NCBI RefSeq assembly: GCF_023333585.1
Contig: NZ_JAIQZN010000054.1
Location: forward strand, 1 to 50,193
Direction of reading: 5' to 3'
DNA from: Argonema antarcticum A004/B2
GTDB taxonomy: Bacteria > Cyanobacteriota > Cyanobacteriia > Cyanobacteriales > Aerosakkonemataceae
DNA: 50,193 nt
The notes under the pieces were generated by a model. That model was not told where the DNA came from. It ran no database searches and saw only the letters and a list, made by a program, of their open reading frames with translations. Both the position numbers and the translations under genes were made by a program. Below are positions 1 to 8,922 of this stretch, one piece after another; position 1 is the first letter of the stretch, and the number at the start of each line of letters is the position of its first letter.

Positions 1-70
1 CCACAGAAGGCAGAGCGGATGAAACTCGAAGCCTACACTATATTTGGTACTCCGAATTAGTGTAGGTACT

Positions 71-817
71 TCACTTAGGTTTTCTCAACAGCGAAGATAG
101 AGGCTGACGTTTTCGCAAATCCATACTTTCTGCCAATTTGGCCTTTTTCCCTCTTTCCCTGGCGTTGTTTGGCAATGAGGGCTTACCCTGCGTAACAGGG
201 GGTAAACCGCCGCCCAGAGAATCTGCTACAGCTAAACTTGAGGGAGCCGATCGTTGGGGCGTCTTGACAGCAGGAACGGCTCGACGAGGTGAAGAAGCCT
301 TCTTTTGCTCTTGCCGATCGACTTGGCGTTGGGAGTTAGAACGCTGTTTGAGTGGCTTACGAAGCTTGCGACGCCTACGAGAGCCTTTTAGCTGTTTTAA
401 GATTACCCAGGAGCCTGTAGCACAACCTAATGCGATCGCACCAAACAACCACGCGGTCGGATTGTTCTGACTTCGATCCTCTAGCACTGTGTTCTCAGTA
501 GCCACAGAAGCATCAGCTTCTGATGCTTCTCCTTTTTTTACATCACCGGGGTTAGTCAGACGGAGCATGGCAACGCTACCTGCCAATAGAATTGTTGCCA
601 ACAGGGCACTCCATACCAGTAGGGGACGTTTCTGAATCAGTTGCAGCAGGGGATTAACGCGAGTCGGTGGCGTGGTTTTTTTCCCTTGCCGATCGAGATT
701 CCCTGTCCTGGGCCGCGATGATTCCTCCCCCACTCGCGCCGGTTCAGCACCACGCTGCCGTTGCGTTGCGGTTCTTAACGGGGGTGTTTGCTGCTGTGCA
801 AGTTGGTTTTTTGCCAT
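71..817 (-). CDS. hypothetical two-helix membrane protein
   Basis: I do not recognise a named family. The 248-residue product has a basic, Gln/Arg-rich N-terminus, a hydrophobic segment at about residues 68-88, an acidic linker, a second hydrophobic segment at about 122-142, and then a long Arg/Lys/Ser-rich tail that begins with the run SRRRRKLRK. This predicts an inner-membrane or thylakoid protein with two helices and strongly basic ends on the same side, which could bind nucleic acid or an acidic partner; that is inference. An ATG at 817 is preferred over the GTG at 823. It is transcribed in the same direction as the downstream ddl-HD cluster but is separated from it by about 330 bases and is probably not co-transcribed. 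Confidence 0.6.
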   Translation of the reverse strand: MAKNQLAQQQTPPLRTATQRQRGAEPARVGEESSRPRTGNLDRQGKKTTPPTRVNPLLQLIQKRPLLVWSALLATILLAGSVAMLRLTNPGDVKKGEASEADASVATENTVLEDRSQNNPTAWLFGAIALGCATGSWVILKQLKGSRRRRKLRKPLKQRSNSQRQVDRQEQKKASSPRRAVPAVKTPQRSAPSSLAVADSLGGGLPPVTQGKPSLPNNARERGKKAKLAESMDLRKRQPLSSLLRKPK

Positions 818-1147
818 ACCCACTCTTTAATACCTACACCTTATCCTCACAACGATTGTATGCGCTCGTGCAAAAGGTAGGCAACCATTCTAAGACGTAT
901 AACAAAAGTCAGTCATTCAAAAGTCACTCATTCAAATGCTTGCTGTGAATTGGTTCTGGCGTTTTAAGATGTCCTAATAGCCTTGACTGCTGCTATATAA
1001 CACGGGGCATAGACTATATGTTAAATTTTGACCATTTTTGGCTCTTTCGGAGTTGTGATGCTTTTGTTGAAAAAATCACATTTTTATGCCTCTGCTCCTC
1101 TGCTCCTCTGCTCAAATAGCATAGTAAATCAGGAATAGCCCGTTTTT

Positions 1148-2203
1148 TCACGACTTATGCCGTTCTAACGCTGCTTGAATTAACTTGTCCGTTAATTCTG
1201 GGAAAGAAATACCGCTATGCGCCCATAGTTGAGGATACATACTCGTGGACGTGAAACCTGGTAAAGTATTAATTTCGTTAATCAAGACTTCGCCTGTCGC
1301 TTCAACGTAGAAGAAATCCACTCGTCCCAGTCCGGCTGCATCAAGAGCGACAAAAGCTTTTACGGCCATCTCTTGAATCTGAGCAGCGACATTTGGCGGT
1401 ATATTCGCTGGAATGAACAAATCTGCTTTGCCTTCAGTATATTTAGTTTCGTAGTCATAAAAATCACTATTATAAGTAATTTCTCCAACTACAGAAGCCT
1501 GTGGGTTATCGTTACCCAAAACAGCGCATTCCACTTCCCGCGCTTGAACTCCTGCTTCTACAATCAGACGCCGATCGTAACTAGCTGCATTATCTAGCGC
1601 TTTTTCCAGTTCAGTGCGCGATCGCACTTTGGCAATACCCACCGACGAACCCAAATTAGCAGGCTTCACAAAACACGGATAACCCAACTTTGCTTCAATT
1701 TCATCGCATAGTTTCGGGAAAACACAAGGATTAGACCAAACCTGAGATCTGTTAATTGCCATATATTTTACCTGCGCCAATCCAGCGGAGGCAAAAGCTG
1801 TTTTCATAGCAATCTTATCCATACCCACAGCAGAACCCAATACCCCCGAACCGACAAAGGGAACTTGCATCAAACTCAGCAATCCCTGAATCGTACCATC
1901 TTCACCATTTGGCCCGTGTAAAATTGGGAACCAGACCTCCACCGATTCAGCTTGGGTGGGAAACTGCCAAAGATTTCCGTCGCTGGCAAATTGCTGGGGA
2001 ACACCTGAATCCAGCACCTGTTGTGCTTTTTCCCCACCTTGCCAAAGACCATCTTTTTGAATGTAAAAAGGCAGAACTTCGTATTTATCGGCATTTTGTT
2101 CTGATTTAAGCGCTTTTGCGATCGCTTTTGCCGAACTGATGGAAACTTCGTGTTCTCCCGATCGACCCCCAAACAGCAGCCCCACTCGCATCTTATTCAC
2201 CAT
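1148..2203 (-). CDS. ddl: D-alanine--D-alanine ligase
   Basis: ATP-dependent ligase that joins two D-alanines for the peptidoglycan precursor UDP-MurNAc-pentapeptide, in the cytoplasm. The N-terminal motif [12 protein letters not shown] is diagnostic of the family. An ATP-grasp domain follows, with [15 protein letters not shown] as nucleotide-binding strand and loop and the C-terminal metal and substrate loop EINTLPGFT. The length of 351 residues is normal. The open frame extends to a GTG at 2218, but an AGAGG Shine-Dalgarno lies about 5 bases before the ATG at 2203, and the conserved region begins a few residues later, so 2203 is chosen (2191 is also possible). It stands alone: upstream is a repeat-bearing spacer and then the HD gene on the same strand. 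Confidence 0.95.
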   Translation of the reverse strand: MVNKMRVGLLFGGRSGEHEVSISSAKAIAKALKSEQNADKYEVLPFYIQKDGLWQGGEKAQQVLDSGVPQQFASDGNLWQFPTQAESVEVWFPILHGPNGEDGTIQGLLSLMQVPFVGSGVLGSAVGMDKIAMKTAFASAGLAQVKYMAINRSQVWSNPCVFPKLCDEIEAKLGYPCFVKPANLGSSVGIAKVRSRTELEKALDNAASYDRRLIVEAGVQAREVECAVLGNDNPQASVVGEITYNSDFYDYETKYTEGKADLFIPANIPPNVAAQIQEMAVKAFVALDAAGLGRVDFFYVEATGEVLINEINTLPGFTSTSMYPQLWAHSGISFPELTDKLIQAALERHKS

Positions 2204-2577
2204 TGATACCTCTGACACTCCTCTTCGCAGCTAGCCTATCACACCCGGAAAGTACCTCATACGGAATTCGCAACAATTATCCCCTTATTCTCTCCCTCTT
2301 CTTCTTGGCGTTCTATAGCGCTATCGCGCATGGCTAAAGCCTGACGGCATGAACACGCTAAGGCGTCTTGGCGGTTCGTTAAAAAGGGGGTAGTTAGCCC
2401 GGATTTGGTATCATATCATGTCCTTTAGCATCCTTATTGCATAGTAAGGACGGGTTTAGCTAGGATATTTATGAGCAGCAGAGTTTTTCTATAAACCCGC
2501 CCTACAAAACCTCAAACTATATGATAACGATGCGTAAGGACATCATATCACTCACCTGAAAAGCGCTGTAGCTGTTT
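2204..2577. other. non-coding spacer with a foldback element
   Basis: No credible gene is seen in these 370 bases. Positions about 2409-2552 are bounded by imperfect inverted ends (left ATCATATCATGTCCTT; the right end reads TGATATGATGTCCTT on the other strand). The inside contains a second inverted pair, GGACGGGTTTA / TAAACCCGCCC. This has the form of a small non-autonomous foldback or MITE-like element. The rest is AT-rich DNA with scattered short repeats. Confidence 0.45.
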
Positions 2578-3171
2578 TCAACTAGCAGCCTGAGTATCAA
2601 AACTTTCTAATTCCAATACTACTTTTTCAAACTCTTGCAACATCCAATGACGATCGCACTCACGATAAATTGGCAACAAAGCGCGATAAAACCACAAAGT
2701 TTGCTCTTTTCCAGCTTTAAACAAAGTCCAGACTCGCTCGCCATATTGATGCAATGAAGCCAAAAGAGAACGAGCATTGTGCAATTTATCTGCTAGAGAA
2801 ACGAATCGAACGGAAGGCGAACTCACTTGCAATTGACGCAGATAACGTTGTTTGCGTTCCATCCAAGGTGGTTTGGGAATTACTTCCGATTCAGTGCAAC
2901 CTTCCACAATCGCGAGAACTTGTGCCCCAAATTGATGGAGAATTTCTGATTTAGTTCGATCGCCTCCACGATCTTCCAAGCTGTCATGTAATAGAGCTGC
3001 GATCGCATCTTCTTCATTTCCCCCCGCTTCTAATACCAAAGCCGCCACAGAAAGCAAGTGAGCAATATAAGGAGTGCCATCAACTTTGCGAATTTGGTCG
3101 GCGTGCAAGTTCGTGGCATAAACTAAAGCATCTGCAAATTTCTCAGTCAGAATTGGTGTTTTCATCCTCAT
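2578..3171 (-). CDS. HD-domain hydrolase, SpoT/Mesh1-like
   Basis: A 197-residue HD phosphohydrolase. The metal-binding His and HD residues are visible in order: an early H in YIAHLLSVAALV, then ALLHDSLED, then SLADKLHNAR. The HD-x-x-ED and KLHN motifs are those of stand-alone (p)ppGpp hydrolases of the SpoT/Mesh1 group, so hydrolysis of an alarmone or related nucleotide is the best guess; no synthetase or TGS domain is present. A CAGGAG Shine-Dalgarno precedes the ATG at 3171. The gene starts inside the 3' end of the neighbouring WYL-type CRISPR-associated gene (29-base overlap), so the two are probably co-transcribed. Substrate remains unproven. Confidence 0.75.
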   Translation of the reverse strand: MRMKTPILTEKFADALVYATNLHADQIRKVDGTPYIAHLLSVAALVLEAGGNEEDAIAALLHDSLEDRGGDRTKSEILHQFGAQVLAIVEGCTESEVIPKPPWMERKQRYLRQLQVSSPSVRFVSLADKLHNARSLLASLHQYGERVWTLFKAGKEQTLWFYRALLPIYRECDRHWMLQEFEKVVLELESFDTQAAS

Positions 3172-4181
3172 TAAACTCCTGTAAATACAATTGTGCTTCT
3201 GCTGCTACTTCCCGCGCTATTTTATGGCGTAACTCCCAAGGTAAAAGCACTTCACCTTTAGGTCGCCAAGAGCGCAAGCGTAATTCCACATTTGTATCGC
3301 CATCGCGATAGTATGCTTTGTAATAAGCATCTTCACGAGAACGACAACCAATCGCTTTTAATAAACTATGCTGCTGGTTTAAGTTGGGAGTTTGTTGCTG
3401 TATTAAGCCGATAGCTTGCTGATAGCTGATGGATTGAAATGTTTCATGGCGAAAAGTCTCTCGAATGTAGCGACGAGCGAAAGAGCGATCGAATCGTAAT
3501 ATCATCCACTTGGGTTCGAGGTAAAAATCAAATCCCCAAGCTGCGGCAATTTTCTCTTCAATTTCCTCTGGTTGAGGTAACTGTTTGGGATAAGACTGAC
3601 GCAAACAGCGAGGCAAATTAAGATTCTCCCATTGCAAAGGCTGCATCCGTATAATGCGGTCTAAGCGATAGTTGTACCACTCACCTTGTTGAGTGGGAGT
3701 TTCACCGAACGCACAGAGATATATTGCTCGTTGTACATAGTAGATACTAACGGGATAAACAATACATTCAACCTTTTCTCTTACTCTGGCACTTTGATAA
3801 GTTAATTTCACTGGCGGAACCGGGTTTTGTTCCCACAGTTTTCTTAATTGATATTGCCAATCATCTACTAAATCGATCGTACTTTTGGGAATTACATAAT
3901 CTAGGTGTAAAAAAAACCTTTGTACGCCTCTGACCTCTCGCGAGTGATTTTGGGCAATATTTGCCAGTTCTGGATGCAAAAAATTAAAGGAATATTGACT
4001 GGTTTTTATGGATTCTGATTCGCGATCGTTTTCGAGCGGATACTGAGGAAATTGAGAGACGCGGTAATAGCGTTGTTCTCGATATTCCAGCCAGCAGTAG
4101 GTTTTGCTTGAGGGAACCCCGCGCCAACCATTGCAGGAGGGGGATATAGGGCCGATCGCGAAACAGGGAAGCCGACATCAT
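3143..4181 (-). pseudogene. broken WYL-type CRISPR-associated regulator (TIGR03985-like)
   Basis: The 3143-3979 part encodes a WYL-like domain: a strand rich in R/V/Y, then YPVSIYYVQRAIYLCAFG, then YNYRLDRIIRMQPL, typical of WYL ligand-sensing regulators found beside cyanobacterial CRISPR loci. There is no ATG in this frame. The frame stays open upstream to about 4110 and encodes the plausible coding sequence CWLEYREQRYYRVSQFP, which resembles the wing of a winged-helix DNA-binding domain. A different frame, starting at ATG 4181, encodes LLQWLARGSLKQNL, which I recall as the N-terminus of the same family. The two pieces are out of frame, and most of the helix-turn-helix between them appears missing. 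So the gene carries an out-of-frame internal deletion, or less likely a sequencing error. It is divergent from the csx3-cas10 operon, as a regulator of it would be. Confidence 0.6.
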
Positions 4182-4278
4182 CGCTACAGAAGAAATTTAA
4201 TTTTAGTTTAATTTTATTGGAAAAAGCCGCTTCCAGTCAGGTAGTATGATGGGTTTATTCGTGAATCCAATTCCCACC

Positions 4279-4584
4279 ATGACTACTTACAAAATCGAGC
4301 TAGAAGGCGATGTGCTGAAAATAAACTTTGGCGAACCCGCCCAAAATGACCAAATTGTGCGCGATGCAGCCGCCCGGTTGGATGAAATGACGACAAACGG
4401 AGAACTAAAAGGGGGTGCATTGCTGAAAATTAATGGCCCAGCTTCATTACCCGTGGCTTGCGTATTAACGCACAAGGTAGCACATTTGTATGGTGCAATT
4501 AGTGTTTTCGATCCAAAGTTGGGCAAATATGTGGTCTGTATTACTCATAATCCAGCTTACAAAGTTGGGGATTTGATTGATTAA
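4279..4584 (+). CDS. csx3: Csx3/Crn3 ring nuclease
   Basis: Csx3 (Crn3) proteins degrade the cyclic oligoadenylate messenger made by Cas10 and so switch off type III signalling. The 101-residue product has the family form: an N-terminal strand TTYKIELEGDVLKI, the central THKVAHLYGAISVFDPKLG and the ending VGDLID. His65 and Asp78 correspond to residues implicated in catalysis in characterised Csx3; the following Arg of the archaeal enzyme appears to be Lys80 here. An in-frame ATG at 4246 would add 11 residues unlike the family, so the start at 4279 is preferred, although no strong Shine-Dalgarno precedes it. It is the first gene of the rightward CRISPR operon, 19 bases ahead of the P-loop gene. 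Confidence 0.88.
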   Translation: MTTYKIELEGDVLKINFGEPAQNDQIVRDAAARLDEMTTNGELKGGALLKINGPASLPVACVLTHKVAHLYGAISVFDPKLGKYVVCITHNPAYKVGDLID

Positions 4585-4603
4585 TTAAGGTGAGCGATTA
4601 GTT

Positions 4604-5176
4604 ATGAAAATTGTACTTTGTGGCCCGCCTCATTCTGGAAAATCTTGTTTAAGGGAAGGGTTGAAACAGGCGATTCGTCGGGTTGATGGTGCGCCTTATC
4701 CCTATGTGATTACTGCTTGTCCTGATGGGGAGGGAGCGTGGTTTTCTGAGACTGTAGGACGAAACCCTGATGAGGCCAGACAATTAAAAATGGCTTATAA
4801 ATCTCAGTTCACAAACGACTTTGCTGCGGTGAGAGCGAAATGGGTGAAAGATTGTTTAGAGCCTCTGACGTTAGTTGATGTGGGTGGCAAGATCGATCCC
4901 AAAAATCGCCTGATTATGCAACACGCTACTCATGCGGTTATTTTAGCGGGGGAGATGGCTAAAGTTGCCGAATGGGAAGGGTTTTGTAGGCAGCTAAATT
5001 TGAAAATTATTGCGATTATTCACAGTGATTATGAGGGGAAGTGTGATGCGATCGAATGTGAATCTCCTATACTGAGGGGGAGCGTTCATTATTTGGAACG
5101 GGGGGAGGATGTTTCAAGTCGTCCGATGGTGCAGGTGTTGGCGAGGGTTTTGGTGGGGTTGAGTAATGGGGGGTGA
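4604..5176 (+). CDS. P-loop NTPase partner of Csx3
   Basis: A 190-residue P-loop protein. The Walker A motif GPPHSGKS lies at the very N-terminus and a Walker-B-like strand LTLVDVGGK in the middle. In many cyanobacteria Csx3 is found fused to an AAA-like or kinase-like P-loop domain; here the same order is kept but as two genes only 19 bases apart, which strongly suggests that this is the split-off second half of that fusion. The role is likely to be in control or removal of cyclic oligoadenylate together with Csx3; that is inference from context. Its 3' end is G-rich, with a run of Gly codons just before the stop at 5176. Confidence 0.75.
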   Translation: MKIVLCGPPHSGKSCLREGLKQAIRRVDGAPYPYVITACPDGEGAWFSETVGRNPDEARQLKMAYKSQFTNDFAAVRAKWVKDCLEPLTLVDVGGKIDPKNRLIMQHATHAVILAGEMAKVAEWEGFCRQLNLKIIAIIHSDYEGKCDAIECESPILRGSVHYLERGEDVSSRPMVQVLARVLVGLSNGG

Positions 5177-5237
5177 GCGGTATTGCGTTTTTGGAACCTG
5201 AATCGTTGTTATAATTTACCTAAGTTTGGAGGTATCT

Positions 5238-6548
5238 ATGAACAGTAACAATCCGTTAGAGTGGGAAAAGCATCAAGTCGATCATTTGTTTTTGTTGATT
5301 GGGGAGAATCCTTTACCGAATTATGTCGCGGCTCGGACGCTACTTCAAGTCGGTGGTAAGGTATATCTTGTAGATACTACTGGCACGAACCCAACAGAAC
5401 CAGGTAAAGAAGGTCCATCACAACGACTGCGAGAAATCTTAGGTCTTAGCGAACAAGACAGAGTTCCCCTAGAGGACAATGAATCAGATGCCTATGAAAT
5501 TAAGAAAACAATCACAGCTAAGGTTAAAGAAATTCAAGAAAAAGATAAACAAGATTATCCTGGCGAAACAAAACGTTTTGGACTCAACTATACAGGCGGA
5601 ACAAAAGCAATGGCCGTTCATGTCTATCAAGCATTACTAGAACTGAAACTTTCACCTGAACCTGTCTTTAGCTACCTCGATCCTCGTAGCTTGAAAATGC
5701 GTATAGATCATCAGAATACACAACTAGATGTCTTAGAAGATAAAGTAAAAATATGGTTGGATATATCGTTTGAAAAGCTATTTGATTTACATAACTTACG
5801 GTGGAACCCTGATGATGAACCGATTAAAATTCCATGCTTAACTGAAGCAGCTAAAGATTTGGTTGATTTATATATTAACCAACGAAACTCAGTTGCCGAA
5901 GGATACCGCAAATGGCGTGAGGACATACTAGCAAAAGAAGCCAAGTACCAAAATAGACACTGGCTATATGAAAATCAACTAAAATCTGTCTCACTTGATT
6001 TGAGTAATTTACCGTCACCAATCCAACAAGTTTTGAAGAAAGGACTAAATCTGAGCAGCAATCAATTGGACTTAAAAGTTGCTAAAAGCTATGGATTTAA
6101 TAAAATTAGTCAATTTTGTGAATGGTTGAATTGTGGTTGGATAGAGCATTATGTACTCTGGCAAGTTCAACAAATTAGAAATATTGAAATTAATGAAAGT
6201 GCAATGTCATTCCACATTGAAGATTCTGATAACCCTAATGCAAATTGGGACAAGTTTGAATTTGACGTTGCTTTTCGACGTGGTTATCAACTATTTGCGT
6301 TATCTTGTACCACTGCCATTTATGATGATACTTGTAAGGAGAAACTTTTTGAGGCTTATATTCGAGCAAGACAACTCGGAGGTGCAGAGGCAAGAGTAGC
6401 TTTAGTCTGTCCGCATAACGATCCGGCTCGTCTGGAAAAACATCTCAAGATTTTGATGCAAGACAAAAAAATAGCTGTTTTTGGGCAAAGGCATCTTAAG
6501 AAGTTGTCAGAAAACATTTCTAAGTGGATTGAAGGTCAGTCTTATTAA
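5238..6548 (+). CDS. CARF-domain effector, Card1/Can2-like (DUF1887)
   Basis: Predicted cyclic-oligoadenylate-activated nuclease of the type III system. The N-terminal CARF domain has DHLFLLIGENPLPNYVAA and the ligand-loop motif NYTGGTKAM (residues 117-125). The C-terminal half resembles the PD-(D/E)XK nuclease of DUF1887 proteins: GWIEHYVL (Glu303), FEFDVAFRRGYQLFAL (Asp343), then SCTT (356-359) where characterised members have E-C-K. The following CKEKLFEAYIRARQLGG is well formed and holds alternative Lys and Glu residues. The frame opens at a TTG at 5226, but GGAGG at 5228-5232 points to the ATG at 5238 (436 residues). It lies between the Csx3 pair and cas10. Nuclease activity is expected from the family but is uncertain given the changed motif. 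Confidence 0.8.
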   Translation: MNSNNPLEWEKHQVDHLFLLIGENPLPNYVAARTLLQVGGKVYLVDTTGTNPTEPGKEGPSQRLREILGLSEQDRVPLEDNESDAYEIKKTITAKVKEIQEKDKQDYPGETKRFGLNYTGGTKAMAVHVYQALLELKLSPEPVFSYLDPRSLKMRIDHQNTQLDVLEDKVKIWLDISFEKLFDLHNLRWNPDDEPIKIPCLTEAAKDLVDLYINQRNSVAEGYRKWREDILAKEAKYQNRHWLYENQLKSVSLDLSNLPSPIQQVLKKGLNLSSNQLDLKVAKSYGFNKISQFCEWLNCGWIEHYVLWQVQQIRNIEINESAMSFHIEDSDNPNANWDKFEFDVAFRRGYQLFALSCTTAIYDDTCKEKLFEAYIRARQLGGAEARVALVCPHNDPARLEKHLKILMQDKKIAVFGQRHLKKLSENISKWIEGQSY

Positions 6549-6561
6549 TTCAGGAGTCGCT

Positions 6562-8202
6562 ATGAGTGAATATACAGCAACAGTGATTGATACAACAGGA
6601 ATTCAGAAATATGTCTTTGGCAGCAACCGACTTAAAGAAAATATCGGCGCTTCTCATTTAGTGAAGTTGGCAACGACTCAATGGGTTAAAAAGTGTCTTG
6701 AGGAGCTTTTTCCTAGCAGTGTTTATATTCCTGACGAAACCAAAGATGAAGTCAAACCTAGAATCAATACCGATGAAAATATCAATGCTGAATTAGTTTA
6801 TGCAGGTGGTGGCAATACAGTTTTGCTGTTTAGAAGTGTGGAATATGCAAGACATTTCACCCAAAAGCTAACCAGAAAAATACTCAAGGAAGCACCGGGA
6901 CTGAATATTGTTATTGCTCACCAGCCTTTTAACTGGGATACAGACATATTACAGCAAGTTATTGAGCAAGACTTGATAAAAGGGAAATTGGATGCTCAAA
7001 AGAGACAACCCAGAACATCCGTTCCATTGCTAGCTTTAAGCGTAACAGCTACTTGTAAATCAACTGGGTTAGTAGCAGTAGAGGATACTGATGACAAATA
7101 TGGAATCCCTAAAGGAGAGGGCTATCTTGCTTCAAGAGAGATTATTGCCAAACTCATAGCAGCAGATGAGGCTAATACTGAACTAAAAGAAATGCTCTTT
7201 GAAGGAAAACCCAGTAAGTACAAAGTCGCTCGTGATGTCGATGATATGGGTCGAACTGAACAGGAAAGTAGCTATATTGCTATTGTTCACGCTGATGGTA
7301 ACAGAATGGGTAAGCGATTTGAAGATTATGTAAAAGAGGAGTGCGATCGCGTTAATTCAATCCCAGAAAAGAATGAAAAATGTATTATGGCCATGCGTAA
7401 ACTGTCTTGGGCAGTGAATCAAGCTGCAAGTAAAGCAATAAAAGAAGTTGGTAAGCTAGTTATTAACACAATTGAGACAGGAAAGTTTACGCCGAAGGAC
7501 AATTTTTTACCATTTCGTCCGATTGTTTATGGGGGTGATGATGTTAGCTTTATCTGTGACGGGCGACTTGGATTACCACTAGCAGTTAAATTCTTGAAAG
7601 AGTTTGAGAATTTGACTGAAAACTTACCCGATGGAAAAGGTAAAGCTACAGCTTGTGTTGGTATCGCCATAGTCAAGACTCATTATCCCTTTTCGAGAGG
7701 CTACGAGTTATGTGAAGCACTATGCAGCAATGCCAAAATCTTTGTCCGAGACAAAATAAAAACAGGCAACCGCTTATGGACAAAACCATTATTTTCTGCT
7801 ATTGATTGGCATATTGCTGCTAGTGGGGTGTTTGGCTCCATAGGTGAAATTAGAGAACGAGAGTATCAAGTTGACCAAGGAAAGCTAACAATAAGACCTA
7901 TGCGATCCCACGAATACGGCGATGACTGGCTGACTTGGACTAATTTTGCAGAAGTTGTTAAAACTTTTAATGAACAAGAACCCTGGAAAGATAAGCGTAA
8001 TAAAGTCATTGCTTTGCGAGAAGTGTTAAGAGAAGGTGAAAACGCAACAGAGCAGTTTCTTAATGCTTATGGTATTGAGGAATTACCCGAATTTTCTACG
8101 AAAGCTAATTCATTAATGAAAACGCAGGGATGGTTGGATAAAGTTTGTTACTACTTCGATGCCATTGAAGCAATGGAATTTTACATTCCATTAGGAGAAT
8201 AA
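6562..8202 (+). CDS. cas10: Cas10, type III-D, cyclase-competent
   Basis: Large subunit of the type III effector complex and synthase of cyclic oligoadenylates. The first Palm domain starts at the N-terminus with TGIQKYVFGSNRLKENIGAS. A Palm strand with IAIVHADGNRMGKRF and the catalytic VYGGDDVSFICD follow; GGDD is residues 324-327 and intact. There is no N-terminal HD nuclease domain, so single-strand DNA cutting by this subunit is not expected; this fits many III-D Cas10 proteins. The start is ATG 6562 after CAGGAG; an in-frame upstream codon at 6481 lies inside the previous gene. 546 residues. The next gene begins three bases after the stop. Confidence 0.93.
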   Translation: MSEYTATVIDTTGIQKYVFGSNRLKENIGASHLVKLATTQWVKKCLEELFPSSVYIPDETKDEVKPRINTDENINAELVYAGGGNTVLLFRSVEYARHFTQKLTRKILKEAPGLNIVIAHQPFNWDTDILQQVIEQDLIKGKLDAQKRQPRTSVPLLALSVTATCKSTGLVAVEDTDDKYGIPKGEGYLASREIIAKLIAADEANTELKEMLFEGKPSKYKVARDVDDMGRTEQESSYIAIVHADGNRMGKRFEDYVKEECDRVNSIPEKNEKCIMAMRKLSWAVNQAASKAIKEVGKLVINTIETGKFTPKDNFLPFRPIVYGGDDVSFICDGRLGLPLAVKFLKEFENLTENLPDGKGKATACVGIAIVKTHYPFSRGYELCEALCSNAKIFVRDKIKTGNRLWTKPLFSAIDWHIAASGVFGSIGEIREREYQVDQGKLTIRPMRSHEYGDDWLTWTNFAEVVKTFNEQEPWKDKRNKVIALREVLREGENATEQFLNAYGIEELPEFSTKANSLMKTQGWLDKVCYYFDAIEAMEFYIPLGE

Positions 8203-8205
8203 TTT

Positions 8206-8922
8206 ATGTACGCAATTAAAATTAAACTATTGAGCGATACAACATTTGGACGAGGAGATGGAGTCGCAGGATTAATTGATTCAGAAGTAGAACACGATCG
8301 CTATGGTTTTCCCTATTTGAGAGGACGCACACTCAAAGGATTGCTAAGTGAAGAATGCGATAACTTAGTGATTTTGATTCCAGAAAGTCAACGTCAGCGT
8401 TGGTTAGAAGCAAGAAATACTTTGTTTGGCGAACCAGGTAGCACCGATAAAACAATGGCAAAAATGCACGTCGGTGATGCTTGTTTACCTTCGGACTTAC
8501 GAGAAGAAGTTGCATTTCAACTTCAAAAAGAAGAAGACAAAAAGCGCAAGGATCAATGTTACAAGCCCTCTGTAACCTCTACAGATATTCTTGCTTCCTT
8601 AACTGCTATCCGCCAACAAACCGCGATCGATCCTGAAGATGGCGCACCTGCGGAACATAGCTTGCGGTCATTTCGAGTTGTAATACGCGATCCTGTCGAT
8701 GCAGCACCGAGTTTTGAGGCTCCTTTGTTCTTTGATGAAAACCCTACACCAGAAATGCTGGCACTTTTGGGAGTCGGGACGCTGGCACTTCGACGCATAG
8801 GAAGTGGACGCAACCGAGGTAGAGGCCATGTACAATGCACCCTGCATTACAGAGACAAATCCAAGAATATTAATGAGGACATTACTAGAAAATTTATTAA
8901 CTGTTTTGAGGTACTTAAATGA
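8206..8922 (+). CDS. Cas7-like RAMP, backbone subunit of the III-D complex
   Basis: A single-domain RAMP (RRM-fold) protein of 238 residues. It opens with the strand AIKIKLLSDTTFGRGDG, followed by an acidic loop LIDSEVEHD (Asp25 and Asp31) at the position of the target-RNA-cutting aspartate of Csm3/Cas7, then the G-rich segment RGRTLKGLL, and ends with the glycine-rich loop GSGRNRGRGHV. These are the hallmarks of Cas7 backbone subunits. It sits three bases after cas10 and overlaps csx10 by four bases (ATGA), so translation is coupled. In the III-Dv complex the equivalent domain is fused to Cas5-Cas11; here it is separate. Confidence 0.8.
   Translation: MYAIKIKLLSDTTFGRGDGVAGLIDSEVEHDRYGFPYLRGRTLKGLLSEECDNLVILIPESQRQRWLEARNTLFGEPGSTDKTMAKMHVGDACLPSDLREEVAFQLQKEEDKKRKDQCYKPSVTSTDILASLTAIRQQTAIDPEDGAPAEHSLRSFRVVIRDPVDAAPSFEAPLFFDENPTPEMLALLGVGTLALRRIGSGRNRGRGHVQCTLHYRDKSKNINEDITRKFINCFEVLK

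Noticed and set aside
138-948. Plus-strand frames at 138-470 and 667-948
   Set aside because: They lie opposite the membrane-protein gene at 71-817, have no family features and no convincing Shine-Dalgarno.
3984-4181. 65-residue leftward frame as a separate small gene
   Set aside because: Only its first part looks coding and it matches the N-terminus expected for the adjacent broken WYL gene; the rest is an out-of-frame reading of that gene.
6151-6399. 82-residue plus-strand frame inside the CARF gene
   Set aside because: An overlapping frame within the conserved nuclease domain of the larger gene; composition is that of a shifted reading.
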